Below are positions 40,421 through 49,422 of a stretch of DNA of 54,825 bases, in pieces. The DNA is from Arthrobacter celericrescens (GTDB lineage Bacteria; Actinomycetota; Actinomycetes; Actinomycetales; Micrococcaceae). The stretch is from positions 1 to 54,825 of the forward strand of contig NZ_QYLP01000034.1 of NCBI RefSeq assembly GCF_003614925.1, written 5' to 3'. The notes beneath the pieces were generated by a model. It was not told the DNA's origin. It saw only the letters and a program-made list of their open reading frames with translations, and did not search any database. Made by a program: the position numbers and the translations under genes. The first letter of the stretch is position 1; every line of letters starts with the position of its first letter.

Positions 40421-42086
40421 AGTCGAGACCGGACCGGTGGTCCTGGGCGCCGCCCGGGCCACCCTGGAGGAACTGGTGCAGGTGGCGCGCCACCGCCGGC
40501 CGGTGGTGGTGGACGAAGCCGCGCTCGCGCGGATGAAGCCGAGCGAGGAATGGCTTGGCGGCGTCATGGAACGCATGGAAGCGGGCGAAGACACCGCCCC
40601 GATCTACAGCATCAACACCGGCTTCGGCTCCCTCGCCGGACGCAAGGCCTTCGACGAACCCTCGGACGCCGCCGAGCTCTCCCGCCGCCTGGTCATCTCC
40701 AACGCAGCCGGCGTGGGCCGCTACGTGGATGAGGAAGTGGTCCGGGCAACCATGTTCATCCGGATCGTCAGCCTGACCCAGGGCTACTCCGGGGTGCGGG
40801 CGGACATCGTGAAGACCCTGGCGGAGATGCTCAACCGCGGCGTGCACCCGGTCATCCCGGAATTCGGTTCCCTCGGTGCTTCCGGTGACCTGATCCCGCT
40901 GGCGCACATCGCGATCGTGATGTCCCGCTCCCACCAGGGCGAGGATCTGGAGCTGGATTCGGGCGAGGCCTTCGTGGACGGCGCCGTGGTGTCGGGCCTC
41001 TCCGCCATGAAGCACGCGGGCCTCGAAAGGCTTCCGCTCGGCGCCAAGGACGGCCTGGCCCTGCTCAACGGCACCTCCTTCTCCTGCGCCCAGGCTGCCC
41101 TTGCCCTGTACGACGCGCAGAACCTCCTGGAAACCGCGCAGGTCACCGCGGCCATGAGCATCGAGGCCCTCATGGGCTTCGGCGACGCCTTCATCGACGA
41201 ACTGCACCAGGCCCGCGGCCAGCGCGGACAGATCGAGGTGGCGGCACGGCTGCGCGAACTGCTGTCCGGCAGCGGACTGGTGGACGGCGGCGCCGGCACG
41301 GACCCCATCCGCCAGCCCCCGCAGGACGCCTACTCGCTGCGCTGCATCCCGCAGGTGTTCGGCCCGGTCAAGGACACCCTGGACTTTGCCGCAGGCATCA
41401 TCGGCAACGAAATCAACGCCGCCACGGACAACCCGCTGATCTTCCCGTCCCTGCCGTCCAGCCGCAGCCTGAAGGCCGTCTCGGGCGGCAACTTCCATGC
41501 CGAATACGTGGCCTTCGCCGCCGATTTCATCTCGATCGTGGTCACCGAGATCGGCAACATCACCGAACGCCGCCTCTTCCGGCTGGACGACGGCACCCTG
41601 AACCGCGGCCTGCCGGACATGCTGGTGGCCAGCGAACAAATCGGCATGGACTGCGGCTACATGCTGCCCCAGTACCTCGCCGCGGCCCTGGTATCCGACT
41701 GCAAGACCCTGGCCCACCCGGACAGCGTGGACTCCATCCCCACCTGCGCCAACCAGGAGGACCACGTCTCCATGGCCAACAACGCGGGCCGGCACACCCG
41801 GCAGATCGTGGCCAACATCGAAACCGTGGTGGCCGTGGAACTGCTCATGGCGGCCCAGGCCCTGGAACTGCGGATCGGCCTTCCTGCCACTGCGGGTGCC
41901 AAGCCCGGCCCGGCCAGCCTCGCCGCGCTCGCCTTCCTGCGCTCCTCTGCCTCCGACGACGGCCGTCCCATCGACCACATCACCCAGGACGTGGTGCTGT
42001 ACCCGCGCCTGCGCAAGGCCACCGAACTGGTCCATTCCGGCGCCGTCATCCGGGCAGTCAACACCGCGATCGGGGCCGGACAATGA
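40398..42086 (+). CDS. MIO-type aromatic amino acid ammonia-lyase, substrate uncertain
   Basis: A 562-residue lyase of the HAL/PAL/TAL family. Ala-Ser-Gly at 161-163 within EFGSLGASGDLIPLAH forms the MIO cofactor. Tyr70 in YSINTGFG is the catalytic base. GTDPIRQPPQDAYSLRCIPQ, GGNFHAE and SVDSIPTCANQEDHVSMA are family signatures. The substrate-selectivity pair is Ser101-Asn102 (LVISNAAG), where bacterial HAL has Ser-His and tyrosine lyases have His-Leu, so histidine as substrate is doubtful. No hutU, hutI or hutG lies nearby. ATG 40398 has AGGAGG upstream. It is coupled to the reductase gene (ATGA at 42083). Confidence 0.85.
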   Translation: MTPHTLLEVETGPVVLGAARATLEELVQVARHRRPVVVDEAALARMKPSEEWLGGVMERMEAGEDTAPIYSINTGFGSLAGRKAFDEPSDAAELSRRLVISNAAGVGRYVDEEVVRATMFIRIVSLTQGYSGVRADIVKTLAEMLNRGVHPVIPEFGSLGASGDLIPLAHIAIVMSRSHQGEDLELDSGEAFVDGAVVSGLSAMKHAGLERLPLGAKDGLALLNGTSFSCAQAALALYDAQNLLETAQVTAAMSIEALMGFGDAFIDELHQARGQRGQIEVAARLRELLSGSGLVDGGAGTDPIRQPPQDAYSLRCIPQVFGPVKDTLDFAAGIIGNEINAATDNPLIFPSLPSSRSLKAVSGGNFHAEYVAFAADFISIVVTEIGNITERRLFRLDDGTLNRGLPDMLVASEQIGMDCGYMLPQYLAAALVSDCKTLAHPDSVDSIPTCANQEDHVSMANNAGRHTRQIVANIETVVAVELLMAAQALELRIGLPATAGAKPGPASLAALAFLRSSASDDGRPIDHITQDVVLYPRLRKATELVHSGAVIRAVNTAIGAGQ

Positions 42087-43096
42087 CGCTACAGGCGGCC
42101 GAAGCCGCGGCAGCAGCGAAAGGCTTCACCCGCCTGACGGTGGGCAGCGTGCGCGAGGAAGCGGACGGCGTCGTCTCCGTCCTGCTGGAGGATCCCGACG
42201 GCGGCGCCCTGCCGGACTGGGAGCCCGGCGCCCACATCGACGTGCTACTGCCGAACGGGTTGCTCCGGCAGTACTCGCTGTGTTCGGACCCGGCCGACAA
42301 CACGGGCTGGCGGTTTGCGGTGCTCCGCGAAGCCGACGGCCGCGGCGGCTCCACCTACATCCACGACAGCCTTCGTCCGGGCGACGTGGTCGAGGTCCGC
42401 GGGCCGAAACACAATTTCCAGGGCAGCACGCCGGCCCAGGGGGTGGCGCTGTACATCGCCGGCGGGATCGGGATCACCCCGCTGCTGCCGATGATCCGCG
42501 CCACTGAATCCGCCGGCAGGCCGTGGCGGCTCCTGTACCTGGGGCGCAGCCTCCGGTCCATGGCGTTCCTCGACGAACTCGCCGCACTCGACCCGGACGG
42601 CAGCCGCCTCCGGATCCACGCCAAGGATGAGTCCGGGGCCCTGGCGCTACCCGCCTATCTTGCGGACGCCACCGGCGCTGCCGTGTACGCGTGCGGACCG
42701 GCGAGGCTCCTCGACGAACTTCGGGCGGCGCATGCCGCGGGCACCGTGGCCGGGCTGGTGTTCGAGGACTTCGGCGGTTCACCGCTTCCGGGGGAAACGC
42801 CCGACGGCGGTGCCCGGGGAGAAGCGGAAAACGCGCCATTCGTCGTGGAAACCGCGGACGGCACCGAGGTGGAAGTCTCGGCGGCCGAGAGCATCCTCGA
42901 TGCCCTGCACCGGGCCGGCGTCCCCGCCCTGAACTCGTGCCGGAAGGGGACATGCGGCACCTGTGAAACCCCCGTCCTGGACGGAATCCCGGAGCACAGG
43001 GACGGCATCCTCAGCGAGGAAGAGCGCGAGGCGAACGACACCATGATGATCTGCGTTTCACGCTGCCGCGGCGAAAGGCTGGTGCTGGACCTCTAA
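42083..43096 (+). CDS. PDR/VanB-family ferredoxin-type reductase
   Basis: A 337-residue reductase with three domains: FMN-binding barrel ([10 protein letters not shown]), NAD(P)-binding fold ([31 protein letters not shown]) and a C-terminal plant-type 2Fe-2S domain (CRKGTCGTC with a final Cys in ICVSRC). Such proteins feed electrons to aromatic oxygenases such as VanA. Here no Rieske oxygenase is present, so the divergent P450 is the probable partner. Confidence 0.88.
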   Translation: MTLQAAEAAAAAKGFTRLTVGSVREEADGVVSVLLEDPDGGALPDWEPGAHIDVLLPNGLLRQYSLCSDPADNTGWRFAVLREADGRGGSTYIHDSLRPGDVVEVRGPKHNFQGSTPAQGVALYIAGGIGITPLLPMIRATESAGRPWRLLYLGRSLRSMAFLDELAALDPDGSRLRIHAKDESGALALPAYLADATGAAVYACGPARLLDELRAAHAAGTVAGLVFEDFGGSPLPGETPDGGARGEAENAPFVVETADGTEVEVSAAESILDALHRAGVPALNSCRKGTCGTCETPVLDGIPEHRDGILSEEEREANDTMMICVSRCRGERLVLDL

Positions 43097-43187
43097 GGTC
43101 CACCGAGCCCCGATAATTTTCCAACATTCCCCCTGTAGGTCATCCTTTGTTCCCCGGATTTCTGCTTTCATTGCTTTATATGGGGGG

Positions 43188-44177
43188 ATGACACTGGAGG
43201 CGCCGCCTCCTCATGGACCGAAGGCAGCCATGGAGTTCATCGAGGCCGAACATCCTCGGCCGGGACACGTCCTTCTGCACCTGAGCGATCCCCATCTGCT
43301 GGGCGGCCCGGGACCCTTATACGGAGCGGTTGACAGCGAATCCCGGCTTCGGCAGGCTTTCTCCGAGGTCCGGGCCTCGGGAATCCGTCCCGACGCTGTG
43401 ATCTTCACCGGGGACCTCGCGGACCAGGGCGAACCCCTCGCTTACGCCAAGCTCCGCGGAATCGTGGAGCCCGCCTGCCAGGAGATGGGAGCCCGGGTCA
43501 TCTGGGCCATGGGCAACCACGACGACCGCGCCAACTTCCGCGCCGGCCTCTTCGACCAGGACGCGAACGAAGCGCCGGTGGATCACAGCTACTTCGTCAA
43601 CGGACTGCGGATCATCACCCTGGACACCACGGTGCCCGGTTTCCACCACGGCGAGCTCAGCGCCCGGCAACTCGACTGGCTCGCCCGGGAGCTGGCCACG
43701 CCGGCCCCGGACGGCACGATCCTCGCCCTGCACCACCCTCCGGTGCCCAGCGTGCTGGACCTGGCGGTCCTGGTGGAGCTGCGCGGCCAAAGCGAGCTGG
43801 CCGCCGTCGTCCGCAATACGGATGTCCGCACCATCCTGGGCGGGCATCTGCACTATTCAAGCAGCGCGATGTTCGCCGGCATCCCGGTCTCGGTCGCTTC
43901 GGCCACCTGCTACACCCAGGACCTCAACGTTGCCCAGGGTGGCACGCGCGGCCAGGACGGGGCGCAGGGCTTCAACCTGGTCCACGTCTACCAGGACACG
44001 ATTGTGCACTCGGTGGTCCCGCTCGGCAGTTTCCGCACGGTGGGCGAGTACGTCAGCCCCGAGGAAACCCGACGGCGGCTGGCGGCGGCCGGGATCTGGA
44101 TCCCGGAGCGCCCGGGCACCGAAGCGGCGAACCGCTCCCAGCGTCACTTCTCCCAGGGCGCCTTGATGGGGAAGTAG
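43188..44177 (+). CDS. Calcineurin-like metallophosphoesterase, CpdA type
   Basis: A 329-residue metallophosphoesterase. All metal-binding motifs are in order: SDPH, FTGDLAD, GNHDD, LHHPP and GGHLH. The arrangement is that of 3',5'-cyclic nucleotide phosphodiesterase CpdA, so cAMP is a plausible substrate. ATG 43188 follows a G-rich site. Its last 34 bases overlap the end of the convergent Stealth gene. Confidence 0.87.
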   Translation: MTLEAPPPHGPKAAMEFIEAEHPRPGHVLLHLSDPHLLGGPGPLYGAVDSESRLRQAFSEVRASGIRPDAVIFTGDLADQGEPLAYAKLRGIVEPACQEMGARVIWAMGNHDDRANFRAGLFDQDANEAPVDHSYFVNGLRIITLDTTVPGFHHGELSARQLDWLARELATPAPDGTILALHHPPVPSVLDLAVLVELRGQSELAAVVRNTDVRTILGGHLHYSSSAMFAGIPVSVASATCYTQDLNVAQGGTRGQDGAQGFNLVHVYQDTIVHSVVPLGSFRTVGEYVSPEETRRRLAAAGIWIPERPGTEAANRSQRHFSQGALMGK

Positions 44178-45736
44178 TCCTCCAGGAAGTCCGTCACCAG
44201 CTTGGCCCGTTTTTCCGCGGCCACCTCCGGGAAGCTGCCGTCATTGAGGCAGAAGAAATCCATGTTCCGCTTGGCAAGCAGGGTGGGCAGGTAGTGGAGT
44301 CCGGACCACATGGTGGTGTCCACGTACTTGACCTTCGCCGCCGTCTGCGTCACCGCGCGCCCGGTAAGCAGCGAGTAGTAGTGGTAGAAGGAGTTGGTCA
44401 CCGAGATGTTGTCCGCGGCACGGAAAGTGCTTGCGGCGGTCTTGGCGAATTCGGCGGGGAACTCCTGCTCCATCCGGGCCGCGACGCTGCGCCGCAGCGG
44501 TGCCGCGGTGTGCTCCAGGTGGCGGGTGGTGACCCTGCCGAAGCGCTCCCACAGCAGCTTCCGGTTCATCCGCGCGGCGTTTTCGAACCCGCTGCGTTCG
44601 GCATCGTTCTCACCCAGCCCGATCCGGGTCTCGGCCTCGATGAACTTGGTGATTCCGCCCGGGGTGAAGAACATGTCCGGGCCTACGGGCCTGCCGAAGA
44701 ACATGTCGTCATTGGAGTACAGGAAATGCTCCGAGAGGCCCTCGATGTGGTGCAGCTGGCATTCGACAGCCTGGGAGTTGTACGTGGGCAGCACCGAGGG
44801 GTCGCTGAAGAACTCCTCGCTGCGCACGATCCTCACCCGCGGGTGATCCGCGAGCCACGCGGGGACCGGGGAATCAGTGGCAATGAAAATCCGCCGGATC
44901 CACGGCGCGTACATGTACACCGAGCGCAGGGCGTACTTGAGTTCGTTGATCTGCCGGAAACGGGCCTCGTGCGCGTCCCCTTCACCCAGGACGGCACCTT
45001 TCATCTGGGCGCGGCGCGCCGCCACGTACTCCGGGTCGTTGCCGTCCACCCAGGAAAAGACGATGTCGATGTCGAAATCGATGTCCGACGCATGGTCTGC
45101 GAACATGTTCTCGATGGTCGGCCAGCTCAGCCCGTGACGCTCCACGGTGCCCCGCACGGCGTCCTGGCGCAGCATGGTGCGGCGGGTCAGCGAGTTCTCC
45201 ACGGGGAGGATCAGTTGGCCCCCGTCGAACTCCCAAAGTTCCAGCTGGACCCCGAACGATGGTCCGTAACTGAGCCCGCTTTCGGCCACCACGCGCGGCC
45301 GGAAGAGCCGGAAAATCCGGGCCTTGCGGTTCGTGGAGAGCTCGCCGTCGGCTACCAGCAGGGTGGACTTCTTGCGGGCATCGACCGTCATGGCGTAGAA
45401 CGGCTCGTTCCGGCAGGCCTCGGCCAGCGCGCCGCGGAGCTTCTTGCGTTCCCTCCAGTCGACGGCGATCACGGGCCGGTGGTCGTTGCCGCGGACCAGG
45501 ATGAAATCCAGGCCGGCGGAGTCCAGCACCGCACGGACAAACAAGAGATCTTCCACCATGGCCTGCTGCGGCGTCGTGTCATGGTTCAGCAGGGCGTACC
45601 GCCCGCGGTGGCGGACGACGTCGGGCCGGTTCTTCAGGCGGGCGACGAGCGCCGGGGAGGTGGGCTCGGGAACAACTGCCTCGTCCTCCGCGGCGGGACT
45701 GCCGAAATAGCTGACGTGCTGGTTGATCTCCGTGAT
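44144..45736 (-). CDS. Stealth-family sugar-phosphate transferase, non-canonical start
   Basis: About 530 residues of the Stealth family (relatives of GlcNAc-1-phosphotransferase and capsule polymerases). CR1 is [18 protein letters not shown]2 covers [32 protein letters not shown] and [13 protein letters not shown]. It is expected to make a wall or capsule glycopolymer phosphodiester. The first canonical start is ATG 45559, but the conserved-looking N-terminal [20 protein letters not shown] lies upstream in frame, in a segment with no ATG, GTG or TTG back to the stop at 45769. ATC at 45736 follows GGAGGA, so an ATC start is the best candidate; ATG 45559 is the fallback. Confidence 0.75.
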   Translation of the reverse strand: MTEINQHVSYFGSPAAEDEAVVPEPTSPALVARLKNRPDVVRHRGRYALLNHDTTPQQAMVEDLLFVRAVLDSAGLDFILVRGNDHRPVIAVDWRERKKLRGALAEACRNEPFYAMTVDARKKSTLLVADGELSTNRKARIFRLFRPRVVAESGLSYGPSFGVQLELWEFDGGQLILPVENSLTRRTMLRQDAVRGTVERHGLSWPTIENMFADHASDIDFDIDIVFSWVDGNDPEYVAARRAQMKGAVLGEGDAHEARFRQINELKYALRSVYMYAPWIRRIFIATDSPVPAWLADHPRVRIVRSEEFFSDPSVLPTYNSQAVECQLHHIEGLSEHFLYSNDDMFFGRPVGPDMFFTPGGITKFIEAETRIGLGENDAERSGFENAARMNRKLLWERFGRVTTRHLEHTAAPLRRSVAARMEQEFPAEFAKTAASTFRAADNISVTNSFYHYYSLLTGRAVTQTAAKVKYVDTTMWSGLHYLPTLLAKRNMDFFCLNDGSFPEVAAEKRAKLVTDFLEDYFPIKAPWEK

Positions 45737-45782
45737 GGGGTCCTCCGAGCGTCGGTTGGTGGGAAATCAGTGGCCTCCGGGC

Positions 45783-46694
45783 TCAGCCGGCATGCTCCTG
45801 CCGCCAGGTCCGCAGGAAGGCTCCGCCGGCGTCGTCGTGGATGACATCCTCGCCAAGCCCCAGATTGGCCGCAGTAAGAACATCGTACGGCTTGGCGGGA
45901 ACGCCGTCCGCCGGGCGGACGTCCAGGTGTTGGACTTCGTGGTCGTTGTGGTGGAGCCAGTCGGCCATGGCGTAGTCGGTGCGGGAATCGCCCACAGTGC
46001 GCCAGGCCTGCGGCGTGATGCCCTGCGCTGCCAGCAGCTCGACGGCGCGGCTGGCGCCGAGGTCCTTGCCGAGGCGGACGGATTCGATGTCCGTGGAGAT
46101 GATGGTGGGGTCCAGGCGGTAGTCGCCGGTGTCGTCGGACTGCGGCGAGTGGTGGTCCAGGATTGCGGCGGACAGGCCGTGCCGGCCCAGGAGTTCCAGG
46201 GCGTCGGCATCGAACAGCTTCTGCTCGGCCAGGTAGTCCTCGCTGGGGACGTCCACGTGCTGCTCCACGGACACCATGGCCCGCTTGGTCTCGTCGAAGA
46301 ACATGTGGGCCGAGTAGTCCTCGGCCACCATGCGGCGGATATCGTCCCCGTAGGCCTTCGGCACGGCGAGCTCGTGGTCGACGTGCACAGGGCCGGCGCC
46401 TGCGGACGTGTAGCTGAACCACACGGCGCCCTTTTCGCAGATCGCGTGGACCACGGTGTCGGCGGGCATCCCGGCCGCGATCATCGGCGCCATGACCTGT
46501 TCGCGGATGAAGGCATCGGAACGGCCGGTGTTGAAGATGACGGGAATGCCTGCCGCGGCCAGTGCCACCAGGTCGGCGATGATGTCCGGCTTCACCTCAC
46601 GGGTGACGGGGCTGGCCACCGGGCCGTCGACGTCGAGAAGCAGCGCTAGGGCCGGGGTTGCGGGGTGGGCGGTGCCGGAGTTCGGAGCAGTCAT
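45783..46694 (-). CDS. HAD-family hydrolase
   Basis: A 303-residue HAD protein with motif I LLLDVDGPVAS, motif II FNTGRSD and motif IV VGDSRTDYAMADW, resembling sugar-phosphate or trehalose-phosphate type Cof/HAD phosphatases. The substrate is unknown. It ends 14 bases before the in-frame stop preceding the Stealth gene, so the two may be co-transcribed. Confidence 0.83.
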   Translation of the reverse strand: MTAPNSGTAHPATPALALLLDVDGPVASPVTREVKPDIIADLVALAAAGIPVIFNTGRSDAFIREQVMAPMIAAGMPADTVVHAICEKGAVWFSYTSAGAGPVHVDHELAVPKAYGDDIRRMVAEDYSAHMFFDETKRAMVSVEQHVDVPSEDYLAEQKLFDADALELLGRHGLSAAILDHHSPQSDDTGDYRLDPTIISTDIESVRLGKDLGASRAVELLAAQGITPQAWRTVGDSRTDYAMADWLHHNDHEVQHLDVRPADGVPAKPYDVLTAANLGLGEDVIHDDAGGAFLRTWRQEHAG

Positions 46695-46834
46695 GGCACT
46701 ATTTTGTCGCAGCCGCGCCCCGGATGCGGCGGTGTGACGGGACCGCGACGGCGTTGGTCACCGTTTGGCCACAAAGCGGCGGGCGCGGGGAGGCGAAAGT
46801 TTCTTTGGCCGCCGTCGTTATTTAGGCTTGCAAC

Positions 46835-47134
46835 GTGATCTTCAAAGCCGTGGGCGAGGGACGCCCGTACCCGGACCATGGTTTTTCGACGCCCAAGGAC
46901 TGGGCCTCGCTGCCGCCGCGGCCGGTGCGGCTCGACGAACTGGTCACCACCAAACGGACGCTGGATCTTGAGGCCCTGCTGGCCGAAGACTCGACCTTCT
47001 TCGGCGACCTGTTCCCGCACGTGGTGCAGTACCAGGGGGTCATGTACCTCGAGGACGGGCTCCACCGGGCCGTCCGCACGGCCCTGCACCAGCGCACCGC
47101 CATCCACGCCCGGGTACTGGTCATAGATGCCTAG
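46835..47134 (+). CDS. Conserved 99-residue actinobacterial protein
   Basis: Starts at GTG 46835 (MIFKAVGEGRPYPDHGFSTP) with a TATTTA -10-like box (46819-46824) about 10 bases upstream and no ribosome-binding site, consistent with a leaderless transcript. The whole sequence, including RTLDLEALLAEDSTFFGDLF and HRAVRTALHQRTAIHARVLV, looks highly conserved among actinobacteria. It has sometimes been named a VapB antitoxin; nothing here supports that and no toxin gene is adjacent. It overlaps the next gene by 8 bases. Confidence 0.8.
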   Translation: MIFKAVGEGRPYPDHGFSTPKDWASLPPRPVRLDELVTTKRTLDLEALLAEDSTFFGDLFPHVVQYQGVMYLEDGLHRAVRTALHQRTAIHARVLVIDA

Positions 47135-47795
47135 GAAACCGAAGGACCCCACCCGCCTGCACGGCCACCACGTGGTGACCGGTCCGGAACTGCGCGCCAC
47201 GTTCTCCGAAGAGCAGGACCCCGGACACCCGGCACGCTTCCGCCGCCGGCTGTTCCACGGGGTCATCCTCACCCTGCTGCTCGGGCTGATCATTGCCGCC
47301 GTCGTCGGCGCCTGGGCGGTGATGAGCGGGGTGGTGAAGCTCCCCGACGCGGTGGCCAGCAAGACGCCGCAGGCCACTTGCCCCACCACGAGCTACCGCT
47401 ACCTCCCGAACAGCAAGGTGACCGTCCACGTCTACAACGCCACCGGCCGGACCGGACTGGCCAAGAGCATCGCCGACCAGCTGAAGGCCCGCGGGTACAA
47501 GGTGGGCAAGGTGGACAACGCGCATACCCGCTACAGCGGCGGTTCAGCGCAGGTCATCTCGGGGTCCGCCGGCCAGGCCGCCGCGTTCAACATCCAGCGC
47601 AACGTCGCGGGAACCGACTACTACCGGGACGACCGCACGGACGCCTCGGTGGACCTGGTGCTCGCTCCCGGGTTCAAGGAACTCGTGAAGCCCGGCCTCG
47701 TTGACCAGACGCCGGGCAAGCTCAGCTGCCCGCGGGAGACCCGCCGGATCGCCGACGACGCCCCCCAGCCGGTGCCGCAGTCCGCGGCACCCTAG
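47127..47795 (+). CDS. LytR C-terminal-domain membrane protein
   Basis: A 222-residue protein: cytoplasmic N-terminus, a single membrane segment (about 48-70, GVILTLLLGLIIAAVVGAWA) and an extracytoplasmic LytR_C domain (KVTVHVYNATGRTGLAKSIA through VDLVLAPGFKEL). This domain accompanies cell-wall glycopolymer ligases, but the ligase domain is absent here. The start overlaps the previous gene, so they are coupled. Confidence 0.85.
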   Translation: MPRKPKDPTRLHGHHVVTGPELRATFSEEQDPGHPARFRRRLFHGVILTLLLGLIIAAVVGAWAVMSGVVKLPDAVASKTPQATCPTTSYRYLPNSKVTVHVYNATGRTGLAKSIADQLKARGYKVGKVDNAHTRYSGGSAQVISGSAGQAAAFNIQRNVAGTDYYRDDRTDASVDLVLAPGFKELVKPGLVDQTPGKLSCPRETRRIADDAPQPVPQSAAP

Positions 47796-47837
47796 GGCTG
47801 CTTCAGCCGGGCGGGCTCACTCCGGCTGCTTCAGCCG
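47796..47837. repeat. Direct repeat of a short hairpin
   Basis: GGCTGCTTCAGCCG occurs at 47796-47809 and 47824-47837, 28 bases apart. Each copy is a small inverted repeat (GGCTG-CTT-CAGCC). They sit at the convergent ends of the LytR_C and TetR genes, the second inside the TetR 3' end, and could act as weak bidirectional terminators. Confidence 0.6.
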
Positions 47838-48472
47838 CAGTACTTCTTGAAACGCAGCGGCGTGCCGCCGTCGTCGAACCTGGCGCCCGCGCCGAGCTGG
47901 ATGAACCGGACCGTCTGCCCGAGGTGATCTTCGAAACCGCTGTCCGCGGCGTTGCCGCGCGCCGCGCTGGAGGAGAGCGTGCCGTGGATGAGCCGGGCGA
48001 GCTGCGGAACGTCGGCCTCGGGCAGGTAGCCGGCCGCGACGCCGTCGCGCAGGATGTCCTCCAACAGCAGGTTCAGTTCGCTGACGTGGTGGGCGAGCTT
48101 GGCGAACGAGCCGGGGGAGAGGACGGCGGCCATGGCAGGCCCGGGCGGCAGGTGCCGGCGGCTGAGGTCCTCCACCTGGGCGCGGACGTAGAGCGCCAGC
48201 CGGTCCACCGGATTGTCCAGCTCCGCAAGCGAGGAGCGCAGGTCCCCGAGGAAGCGCTCGGTCTCGTCCAGGGCGTACGCGATCAGGAGCTGCTCCATGT
48301 CCGCGTAGTAGTTGTAGACGGCGGTACGCCCCACCCCGGCGTGCCGGGCGACGTCGGTCATGGTCAGCCCGGGCAGGCCGTGCGTGAAGAGGAGTTCCCC
48401 GAATCCCGTCAGGATCCGGCGTTGGGTCTCGGCGCGCTGTGCCGCGTTGCTTGCGGCGGTGATCCTGGGCAT
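47831..48472 (-). CDS. TetR-family regulator
   Basis: A 213-residue TetR protein with N-terminal helix-turn-helix ILTGFGELLFTHGLPGLTMT, DVARHAGVGRTAVYNYYADM. There is no ribosome-binding site before ATG 48472, while ACAG-GGAT-CTGT (48484-48495) just upstream could be its own operator. Target genes are unknown; the FrnE-like gene on its right runs in the same direction. Confidence 0.83.
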   Translation of the reverse strand: MPRITAASNAAQRAETQRRILTGFGELLFTHGLPGLTMTDVARHAGVGRTAVYNYYADMEQLLIAYALDETERFLGDLRSSLAELDNPVDRLALYVRAQVEDLSRRHLPPGPAMAAVLSPGSFAKLAHHVSELNLLLEDILRDGVAAGYLPEADVPQLARLIHGTLSSSAARGNAADSGFEDHLGQTVRFIQLGAGARFDDGGTPLRFKKYCG

Positions 48473-48544
48473 AGAGACACTTTACAGGGATCTGTCAGCA
48501 AACCCCCGCTTTGCCTCCGCGCCAGTTCGCGCTAGGTGGTTGGC

Positions 48545-49243
48545 TTAGATGGCGCAGCCGTCCGGGCCGCAGGCCTCGGCGTCGGAGCTGCCGACGGCGA
48601 CCAGCGGGTTGGCCTCCTGCCACGCCTGGGCCAGTGCCTGGGTGAAGACCTCGGCCGGCTGGGCGCCGGAGAGGCCGTACTTGCGGTCGATCACGAAGAA
48701 CGGTACGCCCGTGACGCCGATGGCGCGGGCCTCGGCGATGTCGCGGCGGACGTCCTCGGCGTACTTGTCGCCTTCGAAGAGTTCGGCGATGCCATCCGCG
48801 GGCAGGCCCAGCTCCAGGCCCAGGCCGGTGAGGTACTCCTTGTTGCCGATGTCCTTGCCATGCTCGAAGTGGTCGCTGAGCAGGCGTTCCTTGGCAGCGT
48901 CCTGCTTTCCGTGCGCGGCGGCGAGGTGGATGAGGCGGTGGGCGGCGAAGCTGTTGGCCACCACGACGGCGTCGAACCGGTAGTTCAGGCCCTCGCCCTT
49001 GGCCTGCTCGGCCACGTGCTCGAACATCCGGCTGACTTGTTCCGGGGCCAGGCCTTTGCGCTTGCTGAGGTAGTCCAGTTCGGTGCCGTCGTAATGCTCG
49101 GGGATACCGGGGTCCAGCTGGTAGCTGCGCCACTGCACCTCCACGGAATCGCGGTGCGGGAACCCGGCGAGGGCGGACTCAAATCGGCGCTTGCCGATGT
49201 AGCACCACGGGCATGCGACATCGGACCAGATCTCAATCTTCAT
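48545..49243 (-). CDS. FrnE-like DsbA-family oxidoreductase
   Basis: A 232-residue cytoplasmic DsbA-fold protein. The active site is CPWC in WSDVACPWCYIGKRRFE, and the cis-Pro region is GVTGVPFFVIDRKYGLSGAQ. There is no signal peptide, as in FrnE and polyketide-associated relatives. The ATG at 49243 is preferred to an upstream in-frame ATG at 49342. It ends in two extra cysteines (EACGPDGCAI), which may add a redox or metal role. Confidence 0.87.
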   Translation of the reverse strand: MKIEIWSDVACPWCYIGKRRFESALAGFPHRDSVEVQWRSYQLDPGIPEHYDGTELDYLSKRKGLAPEQVSRMFEHVAEQAKGEGLNYRFDAVVVANSFAAHRLIHLAAAHGKQDAAKERLLSDHFEHGKDIGNKEYLTGLGLELGLPADGIAELFEGDKYAEDVRRDIAEARAIGVTGVPFFVIDRKYGLSGAQPAEVFTQALAQAWQEANPLVAVGSSDAEACGPDGCAI

Positions 49244-49422
49244 GAAGGCGGTAACCGCCGCGGCCTCCACGGCATTCCGCCCGAAGGAGTCGGCTTGCTC
49301 ACAGCGCCTCACACACAGCACCACACGCACCGCCTCACGCACAGCGCGGCCTGTTGGCAGCGCGAGCGGGAGGGGATAGCGTCACAGCCAACAGGCGCCC
49401 ACCCAATGAAGGAGGCCCGGCC

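Noticed and set aside
40398..42086. Standard histidine ammonia-lyase (hutH)
   Set aside because: The MIO motif fits, but the selectivity pair differs and no hut genes are adjacent; left as substrate uncertain.
46835..47134. VapB-type antitoxin
   Set aside because: No adjacent PIN-domain toxin and no recognisable antitoxin DNA-binding motif.
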